64,000 nt of DNA from Hygrophila difformis. Lineage: Eukaryota; Streptophyta; Magnoliopsida; Lamiales; Acanthaceae. Each line of letters starts with the position of its first letter. The first letter of the stretch is position 1. Both the position numbers and the translations under genes were made by a program. Of the stretch, positions 11,981 to 23,262 are shown piece by piece. Where the stretch lies: the NCBI GenBank assembly GCA_030278955.1, contig JAOANR010000006.1:11679915-11743914 (forward strand), read 5' to 3'. The notes beneath the pieces were generated by a model. It was not told the DNA's origin. It ran no database searches and was given only the letters and a program-made list of their open reading frames with translations.

Positions 11981-14900
11981 TGTAACACCCCGGTTTTGGT
12001 AACCCAGGCCGGGATGCCACCGCCACACCTCCCTAGCAAGACACGGTTTCTCCGAGCTCACTAAAGAGATGCAAGGCTATGGTTTTTCAGAATTTAATAC
12101 CTTCAAACAGCCCATTCATATATAATTTAAAATTAATACATCAAAGTTGCAGCGGAAAATAATATTTACATATATAGTGCAGCGGAATTTAAATATAGGG
12201 CCAACATGGCCAAAACACGGGTTAAATAGGCCCGTTCATGCAAATTCTAGTCTAACGCAAAATTTAAAATATAATGTAATCCCCAAAAATTCCCAGTATG
12301 CATATGATGATGCATATTCTTCAACTCTGAAAGAAAAAGAGGATAAATGGTTTGGGTCAGCAAAAACGCGCTGAGTAAGTTAACACATAGCATGGGTTAG
12401 GGGTTTCAAAGCCATTAATTAAATTTAATAAAAACATTTCAACAATATTTAATTTAGCCGGCAATCCGGCGGCCGCAGCCAATTTCATAAAATCTAAGCT
12501 TTTTAATATATTTCCCGTTACGCCATCATCTCAACAATATATCATTTAGCCGGTGATCCGGCGGCCGCAGCCAATATCAAAAGTATCATTTAGCCGGTGA
12601 TCCGGCGGCCTCAGCCAATTTCATAAGTATCATTTAGCCGGTGATCCGGCGGCCGCAGCCAATATCAATAGTATCATTTCTCAAAATATTTTTCGTTTCT
12701 TTTATAGTTCACCATTCACCAGGGCTCTTGTGACCGCAATCCCCATAATCAATATTTATAAATAACCATTCGCCAGGGCTCTTATGTCCACTGGCCGTTC
12801 GCTTGGGCTCTTATGTCCACAAGCCGTTTGGTCGACCATTCGCTAGGGCTCTTATGTCCACTAGCCGTTCGCTTGGGCTCTTATGTCCACAAGCCGTCTG
12901 GTCCATATTGATAATATCAAACTTGGTCACAAATCCCCAATGTTTCAAAAGAATTCTTTTAAAGAAAATGTTTTTATTTGGTGTAACGGGATTTTTCAAA
13001 AGTATAGATATATCGTATTTCAACGTCTCGACCGTTTGTTTCGAAATTTCAAAATCTCTTTGATTCAAAAATCATTTGGCGTCACAGTTTGCGCCTTTTT
13101 GGTTTAAAAATCCATTTCTTAGGCGATTGATCTGAAATTTGTACAGCATCTCAAAAACATCCCAACGAACAACTTTCGTGTTTTAAGTTTTTCGGAAAAA
13201 CGATGGGAAGCATGTCAAAAATCGAGTTTTCTACAGAAATAGTATGCTGTCAGGATTCAGGTTTGACACCTCTCAAAGATTTGACTTTTTGACACATCAA
13301 ATGGACTTCAAAAATTCTGAAATTTTACAGGCACATACTAGACTTGATTTCCAACAACTTTTGTTTAGATCACATAGATTGGTTCGGGCTAGAAATGATA
13401 GGAATAAGCTCCTCAAGATCGGTTATGAAATCTGTCATCCTTTGACAATTCCTAAAAACGCAGAATATGTCCGACACGTTTTGGGGTATCAAAACTTGAT
13501 GAAAATTTCTGAAATTTTTACACAATATAGCTTAAGATCTTTGGATCAAAATCTTAGTTTTGAGTTTTCAGGTTTGAACACTCGAAGTAAGAGTTTTGCT
13601 CGTCGAGTTTGATTATGAAATCTGTCAAGGTTCTTGATTTCGGTACTAACGCAGATCGGATCGGCTCAGGTTTGGAGTTTCAAATCTCAACGAAAAATTC
13701 TAAAAACTTACAGTAATATTCCAAACTCATAGATCTACAATTCTTATGTTCAACTCCAATCCTAGATCGGCCTAGATCCAAGGTCAAAATGGCTAATAAG
13801 ATTGAGAGTGAAATCTGCCAAAGTTCTAAGATTCAGATTTAATACTCTTCAGTTTTGGGTTGGTTTCAGGTTTCAAATCATCATGAAAAATTATGAAATT
13901 TTTACAGAAGCTAGACCAAAGCCTTAGCAACACTTTTCATGTTTTGAGTTTTCTTGTTTGAGCAGCTTTAGAGGTTTGAAAAATTCATACGAAAACGCTG
14001 CGTTGAGGGTTTCTCTTGTTGACAGATTTTTATTAATTTTCTTGAGTTGAATCTCTATGTTTGGTTGCATTTTAAGTCACCCAAAACCATAGTAAGGTTA
14101 ACTTACAGTGGGGATGATGTCTAGGAAGTCACGGGGTCGTCCGGAATCCACGGGATGTCACGAACGAATCTCTTCCACCCGATTTATTCTTCCCTTGGCT
14201 CCGATTTGTGTTTGAATACGAAGATTCATAAGTTAGGATGATGGTTATGATCTTAAAACCATATGGAAACTTGATTAACATCTTACCAACAATCCAAAGC
14301 CTGCAATCCTTGATCTACACACTTCCTTGGTTGGATTTGGTTGCCGGAAACTCGTCGGAAAGTCGCCGGAAGTTCGTCGGAAGAGTGTTTGGCTTAGGAA
14401 GAGTTTTGGGAGAGTTTTTGGGGTAAATGATTGATGAGGATAGCTGACAATGGAGATGGGACTCCATACATAACGTCCAAAAGATGCCACACCCGTGATA
14501 GATCGAGATTCCCCCCTTGGGCCCCGAAGATTGGCGAGAAAGTCGCCAAAACGCGACAAAACGTCGTTGCTGCCGCAATGGCGCGCAGTTGGCGCGCTAA
14601 TCATGGAAAAACCGCGCGGACACCGCGCCATGTACGCCTGGACTTCGGTCCGGGCGGGGTCGTGCGATCCGTCGTGCTTTTCCTCCTCTCTTTCGGACTT
14701 CTATCCTCCTACGTTTTCGGTCTCGATTTTTCGGGTCATTCTCGGGTCATAAATTCTTATCTTAAGTTTATCTTGACTCAAATGAATTTCATGTTTGAGA
14801 TCTTAAGTCCGTCGGTCTCGGTTTCGTCGGCTTCCAATTCGTCGTCTTTTGATTCCCGTGCAATGACTTGTATCATTAAATTTTTTCCGACTTCACGGGT

Positions 14901-15139
14901 TCTTGGAATTAAAATTCTTTTCCTTCATGAACTTAACTCCAATTATTTTTACTCAATTCATGGAATGTCTTCGGGCTTCCTTTCCCTCTTTTATTCCATT
15001 TTGAATTTAAATCTATCGGCGTTAATTTCAGAGCAATAATTTATTGTGATAAATTATTTTCTTCTTCTCGGATATAATTCGACATTGATCGGAATAAATT
15101 TTATTCCTTTGGGCGTTGATAAAAATCTGGGGTATTACA
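11981..15139 (-). repeat. 3' LTR of the gag-only element (left copy)
   Basis: It runs from TGTAACACCCCGG to GGGGTATTACA, giving TG..CA ends with short inverted TGTAA/TTACA. Its length is 3159 bp, against 3158 bp for the right copy. The single length difference is a one-base change in CGGTCTCGGTTTCG (about 14815). Substitutions include those near 12012, 13896, 14147, 14308, 14361, 14427, 14564, 15024 and 15090. ORFs inside it occur identically in both copies and are not considered genes. Confidence 0.95.
12438..12900. repeat. Two tandem-repeat cassettes within the LTR
   Basis: Cassette 1 (about 12438-12675) repeats TTTAGCCGGTGATCCGGCGG..GCAGCCAAT four times with variation. Cassette 2 (about 12706-12900) repeats CGCTTGGGCTCTTATGTCCA or CCATTCGCCAGGGCTCTTATG. 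Both recur in the right LTR at +5215. Cassette 2 is replaced by a different repeat in the related LTR at 62300-62460. Confidence 0.85.
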
Positions 15140-15154
15140 GTCTACCCCCCTTAA
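15140..15154 (-). promoter_or_regulatory. Polypurine tract next to the 3' LTR
   Basis: On the minus strand this reads TTAAGGGGGGTAGAC and directly abuts the LTR at 15139. It is the expected plus-strand primer of an LTR retrotransposon. A second similar tract with an LTR-end-like sequence lies at 15378-15405. Confidence 0.8.
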
Positions 15155-15377
15155 GAATCAACTTCGTCCTCGAAGTTGCGCGACTTATTGACCGATTGAT
15201 TGATTATGACTGTATCATTGTGTTTTGTTGTTTGATATTATTCGACTGAACCCAGAATTGAAATTTCCAAGTTGCCTACGTACCCTGTGAAGGGATCAAG
15301 TCATTACGTAGTTCAAAAAGAATTTATTTGGGATACAAAATATTCGAGTTTCGAAATAAATGCTTATGCATTCTTAC

Positions 15378-15405
15378 GGGGTATTACATCCTCCCCCCCT
15401 TAAGA
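15378..15405 (-). repeat. Second LTR-end plus polypurine-tract motif
   Basis: GGGGTATTACATCC followed by CTCCCCCCCTTAAGA closely repeats 15129-15156 (GGGGTATTACAGTC, TACCCCCCTTAAGA) 249 bp away, inside the internal domain. It suggests that the present LTR boundary is not the ancestral one or that this border was duplicated. Confidence 0.75.
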
Positions 15406-15526
15406 TTACAGTTATGTCCCCATAACTGCCTACACATCCACGAAGGTTCAAGTATCGTTGCCTAGCACAGGTATATCTTTATTTACCACATTTAACGTCC
15501 CATGAGTCCCCCTTGGTTACTTGTGG

Positions 15527-16585
15527 CTAGTTAGGTCCAGCGACCAGGTCATCTCTTTTGGTTATATTCTCAATATGGGTGTGACATTCCCTAGTCTTGT
15601 GACCAAACTTGCCGCACTTATAGCAGGCTCCAGGCTTCGGGCACTGGCGCACCAAATGTGCATGGTTGCATCGTGGGCAGCGTGGTATGAACGCACCACG
15701 GTTGCCATCTCCTCTAGACCCATCGAATTTAGCTTGATCATTGCCCCTCCTAAAGTTATTATTGTTGTTCTTATTACGATTCTTCTTCTCAAATCCTTGC
15801 GAGTTTTTGCTCGATTCGTCATTGTCCTTTCGCTTTAATTGTTGGATACGCGCGACTGCTACTGCCCGGTCATATACCTCCTGCAAAGTCGTGCATTGTC
15901 CTCCCACCAATATCTCTCGAATATCAAGATTCAAACCCATCTCGAACTTCTGAGCCTTGTCGAAGTCAGTTGGCACCATTGTAGGAGCAAATCTAACCAG
16001 CTCCTTAAACTTGGCATAGTACTCTTGTACCGTTTGCCCACTTTGTTTCAAATGGACGAATTCTTCATACTTTGCGGCCTTAATGCTCATTGGGTAAAAC
16101 CTTTTCCTCAAAACCTCCTTAAATTCTTCCCATAGGCAGGCTTTAGTCAAATTTCCTTGGAGGTTATGCCACCATTCGTCGGCCTCTCCGCCAAGATAGT
16201 AGGTCGCCACTTGGACCCTCTCGTCCTCGGGACATTTGATAGCGCTAAGGAGCTTATCAAAGGTGCGAATCCAATCTTCCAGTTTGGCCGGATCCTCTTG
16301 GCCATTATAATGGGGTGGATTGTAGGGGTTTACCAATGCCAAGTAGTTGACTCGGGCTACTGGCGGAGGTATTGTCGCTTGTGCCCTATGCACCTCTGCA
16401 TTTCCTAATGCTACGAGTACTTCTTCTACCGTCTTTAAACGTTCATCCATATCGTTGGGAATAGGAGGCGCTCGATCTCCGACGTTCGGAGGAATCTCAT
16501 TGTTGTTAGGTGCGTTTGGGAGATTAGTGTCAGTGCCGTTTGGACTTATCTTCCTCAGTTTTCTTCTAGGTGCCATTTCTGTCAT
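15527..16585 (-). CDS. gag: Retrotransposon Gag (Ty3/gypsy type), 352 aa
   Basis: A single intact ORF encoding the structural Gag polyprotein that packages element RNA. The N-terminus is basic (APRRKLRK). The second methionine, MAPRRK, is an equally likely start. A Retrotrans_gag-like core spans about residues 80-250, with YNPPHYNGQEDP, LEDWIRTFDKLL, the tryptophan pair in GGEADEWWHNL and KRFYPMSIKAAKYEEFVHLK. A basic Asn-rich linker follows. A CCHC zinc knuckle CX2CX4HX4C lies at residues 321-334 (CYKCGKFGHKTREC), preceded by a degenerate knuckle (CPRCNHAHLVRQC). The protein ends 18 residues after the knuckle, where an autonomous element would continue into protease. The intact frame and high LTR identity suggest that it could still be expressed. 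Confidence 0.93.
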   Translation of the reverse strand: MTEMAPRRKLRKISPNGTDTNLPNAPNNNEIPPNVGDRAPPIPNDMDERLKTVEEVLVALGNAEVHRAQATIPPPVARVNYLALVNPYNPPHYNGQEDPAKLEDWIRTFDKLLSAIKCPEDERVQVATYYLGGEADEWWHNLQGNLTKACLWEEFKEVLRKRFYPMSIKAAKYEEFVHLKQSGQTVQEYYAKFKELVRFAPTMVPTDFDKAQKFEMGLNLDIREILVGGQCTTLQEVYDRAVAVARIQQLKRKDNDESSKNSQGFEKKNRNKNNNNNFRRGNDQAKFDGSRGDGNRGAFIPRCPRCNHAHLVRQCPKPGACYKCGKFGHKTRECHTHIENITKRDDLVAGPN

Positions 16586-17180
16586 TAAGCACGCTAAGAT
16601 GAGTTTCTATGTGATCAAGATCTAGGACTAAGGCAAAGTTAGTCTTTAGCAAGCGCTCCTAAGTCAAGGTCATGTTGAGTTCTAAGGTAGGAGTGTTTCT
16701 TATCACCGATAATTCACATAAAAAGGGTTAGTGTATTTATGTATGCATATGCATATGTGTCCCCCCAATAAAAATTTTTTTTTTTTGCATGCATTTATTT
16801 ATCCATGGGTTTTAAAAATAAATTTATTCCATGGATAGATTAAAATAAGGATAAAAGGTTTGGGCCACTATATTGGGCCGAAAGAAATAAATTATTTGGG
16901 CTTTAAATAAAAACAAGGCTATTGGGCCAAAATAATTTCTTGGGCTTCTAAAAAAAATTTTGGGCTAAAAATTTGGGCTTTAACTTCAAAATAATAATTG
17001 GGTTCTTTAAAATATATTACTAGTTTAGAAATGATAACTTTAAAAATAATAGTACTTGAAAACAATAGTTTAAAAATATTCCGGGCTCTTTAAAATAGTA
17101 GTTTTAAAATATTCCGGGCTCTGATACCAACTTTGGTATCAGATATTTTCTTTAAAATAAATAGCTTTAAAATAGTCTGG
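16586..17180 (-). other. Leader between primer binding site and gag
   Basis: About 600 bp of untranslated leader rich in TTGGGCC/GGGCTT motifs (16860-17000) and TTTAAAATA repeats. There is no ORF. It includes the extra primer-site copy at 17116-17142. Confidence 0.6.
17121..17142. repeat. Perfect hairpin made from a second primer-site copy
   Basis: CTGATACCAA, a two-base spacer, then TTGGTATCAG. The left arm with its upstream GGGCT duplicates the true primer site at 17181-17192, 60 bp away. The right arm is its reverse complement. Confidence 0.8.
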
Positions 17181-17192
17181 GCTCTGATACCA
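17181..17192 (-). promoter_or_regulatory. Primer binding site for initiator tRNA-Met
   Basis: On the minus strand this reads TGGTATCAGAGC, three bases inside the 5' LTR terminus. It is the standard plant retrotransposon primer site complementary to the 3' end of initiator tRNA-Met. It fixes the element's orientation. Confidence 0.93.
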
Positions 17193-17195
17193 ACT

Positions 17196-20100
17196 TGTAA
17201 CACCCCGGTTTTGGTAACCCAGGTCGGGATGCCACCGCCACACCTCCCTAGCAAGACACGGTTTCTCCGAGCTCACTAAAGAGATGCAAGGCTATGGTTT
17301 TTCAGAATTTAATACCTTCAAACAGCCCATTCATATATAATTTAAAATTAATACATCAAAGTTGCAGCGGAAAATAATATTTACATATATAGTGCAGCGG
17401 AATTTAAATATAGGGCCAACATGGCCAAAACACGGGTTAAATAGGCCCGTTCATGCAAATTCTAGTCTAACGCAAAATTTAAAATATAATGTAATCCCCA
17501 AAAATTCCCAGTATGCATATGATGATGCATATTCTTCAACTCTGAAAGAAAAAGAGGATAAATGGTTTGGGTCAGCAAAAACGCGCTGAGTAAGTTAACA
17601 CATAGCATGGGTTAGGGGTTTCAAAGCCATTAATTAAATTTAATAAAAACATTTCAACAATATTTAATTTAGCCGGCAATCCGGCGGCCGCAGCCAATTT
17701 CATAAAATCTAAGCTTTTTAATATATTTCCCGTTACGCCATCATCTCAACAATATATCATTTAGCCGGTGATCCGGCGGCCGCAGCCAATATCAAAAGTA
17801 TCATTTAGCCGGTGATCCGGCGGCCTCAGCCAATTTCATAAGTATCATTTAGCCGGTGATCCGGCGGCCGCAGCCAATATCAATAGTATCATTTCTCAAA
17901 ATATTTTTCGTTTCTTTTATAGTTCACCATTCACCAGGGCTCTTGTGACCGCAATCCCCATAATCAATATTTATAAATAACCATTCGCCAGGGCTCTTAT
18001 GTCCACTGGCCGTTCGCTTGGGCTCTTATGTCCACAAGCCGTTTGGTCGACCATTCGCTAGGGCTCTTATGTCCACTAGCCGTTCGCTTGGGCTCTTATG
18101 TCCACAAGCCGTCTGGTCCATATTGATAATATCAAACTTGGTCACAAATCCCCAATGTTTCAAAAGAATTCTTTTAAAGAAAATGTTTTTATTTGGTGTA
18201 ACGGGATTTTTCAAAAGTATAGATATATCGTATTTCAACGTCTCGACCGTTTGTTTCGAAATTTCAAAATCTCTTTGATTCAAAAATCATTTGGCGTCAC
18301 AGTTTGCGCCTTTTTGGTTTAAAAATCCATTTCTTAGGCGATTGATCTGAAATTTGTACAGCATCTCAAAAACATCCCAACGAACAACTTTCGTGTTTTA
18401 AGTTTTTCGGAAAAACGATGGGAAGCATGTCAAAAATCGAGTTTTCTACAGAAATAGTATGCTGTCAGGATTCAGGTTTGACACCTCTCAAAGATTTGAC
18501 TTTTTGACACATCAAATGGACTTCAAAAATTCTGAAATTTTACAGGCACATACTAGACTTGATTTCCAACAACTTTTGTTTAGATCACATAGATTGGTTC
18601 GGGCTAGAAATGATAGGAATAAGCTCCTCAAGATCGGTTATGAAATCTGTCATCCTTTGACAATTCCTAAAAACGCAGAATATGTCCGACACGTTTTGGG
18701 GTATCAAAACTTGATGAAAATTTCTGAAATTTTTACACAATATAGCTTAAGATCTTTGGATCAAAATCTTAGTTTTGAGTTTTCAGGTTTGAACACTCGA
18801 AGTAAGAGTTTTGCTCGTCGAGTTTGATTATGAAATCTGTCAAGGTTCTTGATTTCGGTACTAACGCAGATCGGATCGGCTCAGGTTTGGAGTTTCAAAT
18901 CTCAACGAAAAATTCTAAAAACTTACAGTAATATTCCAAACTCATAGATCTACAATTCTTATGTTCAACTCCAATCCTAGATCGGCCTAGATCCAAGGTC
19001 AAAATGGCTAATAAGATTGAGAGTGAAATCTGCCAAAGTTCTAAGATTCAGATTTAATACTCTTCAGTTTTGGGTTGGTTTCAGGTTTCAAATCATCATG
19101 AAAAATTATGAAAGTTTTACAGAAGCTAGACCAAAGCCTTAGCAACACTTTTCATGTTTTGAGTTTTCTTGTTTGAGCAGCTTTAGAGGTTTGAAAAATT
19201 CATACGAAAACGCTGCGTTGAGGGTTTCTCTTGTTGACAGATTTTTATTAATTTTCTTGAGTTGAATCTCTATGTTTGGTTGCATTTTAAGTCACCCAAA
19301 ACCATAGTAAGGTTAACTTACAGTGGGGATGATGTCTAGGAAGTCACGGGGTCGTCTGGAATCCACGGGATGTCACGAACGAATCTCTTCCACCCGATTT
19401 ATTCTTCCCTTGGCTCCGATTTGTGTTTGAATACGAAGATTCATAAGTTAGGATGATGGTTATGATCTTAAAACCATATGGAAACTTGATTAACATCTTA
19501 CCAACAATCCAAAGCCTGCAATCCTTGAGCTACACACTTCCTTGGTTGGATTTGGTTGCCGGAAACTCGTCGGAAAGTCGTCGGAAGTTCGTCGGAAGAG
19601 TGTTTGGCTTAGGAAGAGTTTTGGGAGAGTTTTTGGGGTGAATGATTGATGAGGATAGCTGACAATGGAGATGGGACTCCATACATAACGTCCAAAAGAT
19701 GCCACACCCGTGATAGATCGAGATTCCCCCCTTGGGCCCCGAAGATTGGCGAGAAAGTCGCCAAAACGCGACAAAACGTCGCTGCTGCCGCAATGGCGCG
19801 CAGTTGGCGCGCTAATCATGGAAAAACCGCGCGGACACCGCGCCATGTACGCCTGGACTTCGGTCCGGGCGGGGTCGTGCGATCCGTCGTGCTTTTCCTC
19901 CTCTCTTTCGGACTTCTATCCTCCTACGTTTTCGGTCTCGATTTTTCGGGTCATTCTCGGGTCATAAATTCTTATCTTAAGTTTATCTTGACTCAAATGA
20001 ATTTCATGTTTGAGATCTTAAGTCCGTCGGTCTCGTTTCGTCGGCTTCCAATTCGTCGTCTTTTGATTCCCGTGCAATGACTTGTATCATTAAATTTTTT

Positions 20101-20353
20101 CCGACTTCACGGGTTCTTGGAATTAAAATTCTTTTCCTTCATGAACTTAACTCCAATTATTTTTACTCAATTCATGGAATGTCTTCGGGCTTCCTTTCCC
20201 TCTTTTATTCCATTTTGAATTTAAATCTATCGGCGTTAATTTCCGAGCAATAATTTATTGTGATAAATTATTTTCTTCTTCTCGGATATAATTCGATATT
20301 GATCGGAATAAATTTTATTCCTTTGGGCGTTGATAAAAATCTGGGGTATTACA
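17196..20353 (-). repeat. 5' LTR of the gag-only element (right copy)
   Basis: 3158 bp with the same TGTAACACCCCGG..GGTATTACA termini as the left copy and the same internal tandem cassettes (about 17655-18117). It contains the promoter for minus-strand transcription, inferred from its position next to the primer site. Confidence 0.95.
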
Positions 20354-20358
20354 AGGGT
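20354..20358. repeat. Target site duplication AGGGT, right copy
   Basis: Matches 11976-11980. It is followed directly by GCACTCCTAACTGCGTCGTG, the continuation of the interrupted 69-bp repeat unit. Confidence 0.93.
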
Positions 20359-21258
20359 GCACTCCTAACTGCGTCGTGCCTAATTGGACGATGGGATTGA
20401 AACTTACGAAACTATGCCTAAACGGCGAGGTATTTTTGGGCCTACACTCTCGGGAGTATCCGTGTGGGTTTCCCGAGGCTCCGGAGTGGTCCTGAGTATG
20501 GCGGATTTGGCTTAGGCCAAGGCTACTTGAAAAATTGTAGAGATTGCAACGCAATCGAGAAAAACTGTAGAGATTGCAATGCAATCGAGAAAAACTTGAG
20601 ATACCTGATCTTGGAGTAATTGGGGATAATTAAAAGACTCTTATTTATTGTTTTATTTAAATTAATTATTTATGCTTTTATTTAAATTATGCTATGTGTA
20701 TGATTAGCTAGAGTCCATATTTTAAATTATGTCATTTACTTATTTAATTAAATTAAATTATATATATGTTATATATTAGCATGTTTTTATTAAATGTAAT
20801 TAATGGCTTTGAAACCCCTTAATCATGCTAGATATTAACTTACTCGGCACGTTTTGCTGACTTAAACTATTTTTCTCTTTTTTCTTTCAGAGTATGAGGA
20901 TTTTGCATGATCACATGCATACATGGGCACATTCGGAGGAAAATATTATTTTTATTTATTTAAATTCTGTTCGTAGTACATTCGCATGAACGGGCCTGTT
21001 TAACCCGTGTTTTGGCCATGTTGGCCCAATTTTTTTAGATTTCCGCTGCATACATATATTTATATCTAAATATTATTTTTCCGCTGCAACCTATTATTAT
21101 TTTCGAGTTATAAACGATGAGCTGTTTTATTTATTTTAAATATTTTAGATACTGAAAACCATATCCTTGCATCTATGTAGCAAGCTCGAAGAAGTCGTGT
21201 CTTGCTAGGGAGGTGTGGCAGTGACATTCCGACCTGAGTTATCAAAAACCGGGTTGTT
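20359..21258 (+). mobile_element. Older LTR, right part
   Basis: Continuation of 10390-11975. Its terminal 90 bp (CGTGTCTTGCTAGGGAGGTG..AAAAACCGGGTTGTTACA) are the diverged reverse complement of the young LTR start at 11981. GGGCCTGTTTAACCCGTG at 20992 matches, in reverse, CACGGGTTAAATAGGCCC near 12218. No primer site follows (GATTGTGATATG), so this looks like a solo or truncated LTR. Confidence 0.75.
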
Positions 21259-21676
21259 ACAGATTGTGATATGCAGAAACACATAACACATACAAAGAAC
21301 CAACACTCATTCATCACTTCAGTCGGGGCTGAATCAGTTTCCAAACCAAATTCTAAAAGCATAATAAAACACCATATAAATTTAAAATTTTCACAATCTA
21401 AACTATATATAATTGCAAAGATCATTTCTTTTACTTAAAATTTTAAATATGAAATTTAATTAATTCGTATTACACACAATCCAAACAAAGTGCTATTAGT
21501 ATTAATTATCTGAGAATGATCTGGACCATTCTCAATTTTATTTTATACTACACCTAATCTAACTAAATTATATAGTTTGCCAAAAAAATATTTAATGTTA
21601 TTGTTTGTATAAAAATTTAGTTTTAGACATACATTGATTACCCTTTTTTGTTACACGCAAGCCAATGCTACTATTG
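21259..21676. other. AT-rich intergenic DNA
   Basis: No gene, RNA or repeat boundary was recognised. Confidence 0.5.
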
Positions 21677-21678
21677 TA

Positions 21679-21940
21679 CTTTCTCCGTTTTATTTTAAGT
21701 TTACAATTTTTATTTGCACGTATGTCAATGCATATTTTAAACGATGAGTAACTCAAATTCTGTACAAGTAAAAATTTAAAAAAATGTGATATTTAAAAAT
21801 AAAAACTACAATATGAGACAATCTAATAAGATCTCACTTGCCTATATTTTGTCTTCTATAACTATAATAAAAATATAAGTCCAAGTGCTATAATGAACGG
21901 TAAAAAAGTCAAAACGTAACTTTAAAAAAAACGGAGGGAG
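21679..21940. mobile_element. Stowaway-like MITE
   Basis: Non-coding element with CTTTCTCCGTTTTA and AAACGGAGGGAG ends and TA on both sides (21677-21678 and 21941-21942). The interior resembles the CTCCCTCCGT MITE group common throughout the window. Confidence 0.8.
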
Positions 21941-22336
21941 TACTAAACTTCAACCAAAAAAAAAATTGATTTAGCTATCTAATCCAGTAGTCAAACTATT
22001 AGATTTAGCTATCGAAATTTGTTAGCTACCGAGTTTAGTCAGCTACCATAAGTTTAACTACCAAATTAGCTAAATTCTCCATCTGTCCCATTAATTCTGT
22101 TTGAAAACTTTTGGACACGCGATCCAATGTATTTATTTAACAGTTAATATCTTAAAATATATAAGCAAAAATTATAATAAAATATGTATTATAAAAATAT
22201 TTGAAGATACAAATATAACAAGATCTCACTTGACAATATATATTTTTTCCTTGATTACTCCTAATTAGTCCATTTCCTTTATCATGATTGTTTATATTTT
22301 ATTTCTTTGTTCATGTATTTTTCACACTATTAAATA

Positions 22337-22595
22337 CTCTCCCGTTCCAACTAAGATGTCTTGTTTTACTTCTACACACAATTCAATGTATATTTTTAAT
22401 CGTTAATATATTAAAATATATATAACTAAAAATTATGTAAAATACAAATTCTAAAACTATACGATTAGACGAATCTAACAGGACCGAACTCGACTATTTT
22501 TGTCCAAATATATACTTACAATAATATTGAGCCAAAGTTGAACAATGAACAGTGTTAAAAGTCAAACAAGACATCTTACACGGGACGGAAGGGAG
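22337..22595. mobile_element. Stowaway-like MITE
   Basis: Termini CTCTCCCGTTCCAACTAAGA and CACGGGACGGAAGGGAG with flanking TA. The interior includes CGATTAGACGAATCTAACA, shared with the copies at 27169 and 34346. Confidence 0.85.
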
Positions 22596-22597
22596 TA

Positions 22598-23262
22598 TTT
22601 AGAAGCGCCATATTCATCATCTCAAAAACTCCATATTTGATACATGGAGTTCATGGAACATTAGACCCCTAATTTTGAAGCAGAGCAGATGAGGTGTTGG
22701 ATGCTGTTGTTACTTGTTATTCAGATTCCTAATTATGCCATAATAGACCCTGACCTGATATGGTTAATTAAAATAATATTTCATCCAATTTAACAAATCT
22801 AATTAACATCTCATGAAAGCATCCCTTCATATATCAACAAGCCAAAATTCAATTAATCAATCAAAGGACAACACATTAACTTTAGACATCCGATCCCATT
22901 GAGGCATTGACAACTACTCAAAAGAAAATATATTCATTTTAATCATTGAAAACTACTTGAAGATTTGCTTCTTTTTCAATAAACAAGACACAAACTAAAC
23001 ATTAAAATAAAAATCATTTCTGATTCCCCTTAAAACTGAAAATCAATCTCCATCAAGCTATATAGTATGATGGCCAGTTTCTATGTAAATCAATCCTTTC
23101 TGCCTCAACTGTTGGTTATACACCACACCTGCCACCTGGTCTACCATGCATATATATTGGGGGTTAGGATCATGACATATAGTACCTAAATTTTAGTGGA
23201 GTGTAACATTAGATTTAATTGCAGCAGAAAACATAGGGTGCTCTGATCCTATTCCTAAATTC
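22598..23262. other. Intergenic DNA
   Basis: Nothing beyond AT-rich sequence was identified. Confidence 0.5.

Larger units (their letters stand above)
11981..20353 (-). mobile_element. Complete gag-only LTR retrotransposon (Ty3/gypsy-like, TR-GAG type)
   Basis: The LTRs (11981-15139 and 17196-20353) flank a 2.06-kb internal region and AGGGT target duplications. The element reads on the minus strand: the 5' LTR is the right one. It is followed by a primer site matching initiator tRNA-Met, the gag gene and a polypurine tract abutting the 3' LTR. No protease, reverse transcriptase, RNase H or integrase sequence exists; only 387 nt separate the gag stop from the 3' LTR. It must depend on an autonomous partner. 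About ten differences over 3159 aligned positions make it a recent insertion. Both LTRs are longer than the internal region. Confidence 0.92.

Noticed and set aside
12147..15039. Several ORFs in the left LTR, repeated identically in the right LTR (17362-20080)
   Set aside because: They fall within non-coding LTR sequence, overlap each other in different frames and show no domains. Identical recurrence is explained by LTR identity, not gene duplication.
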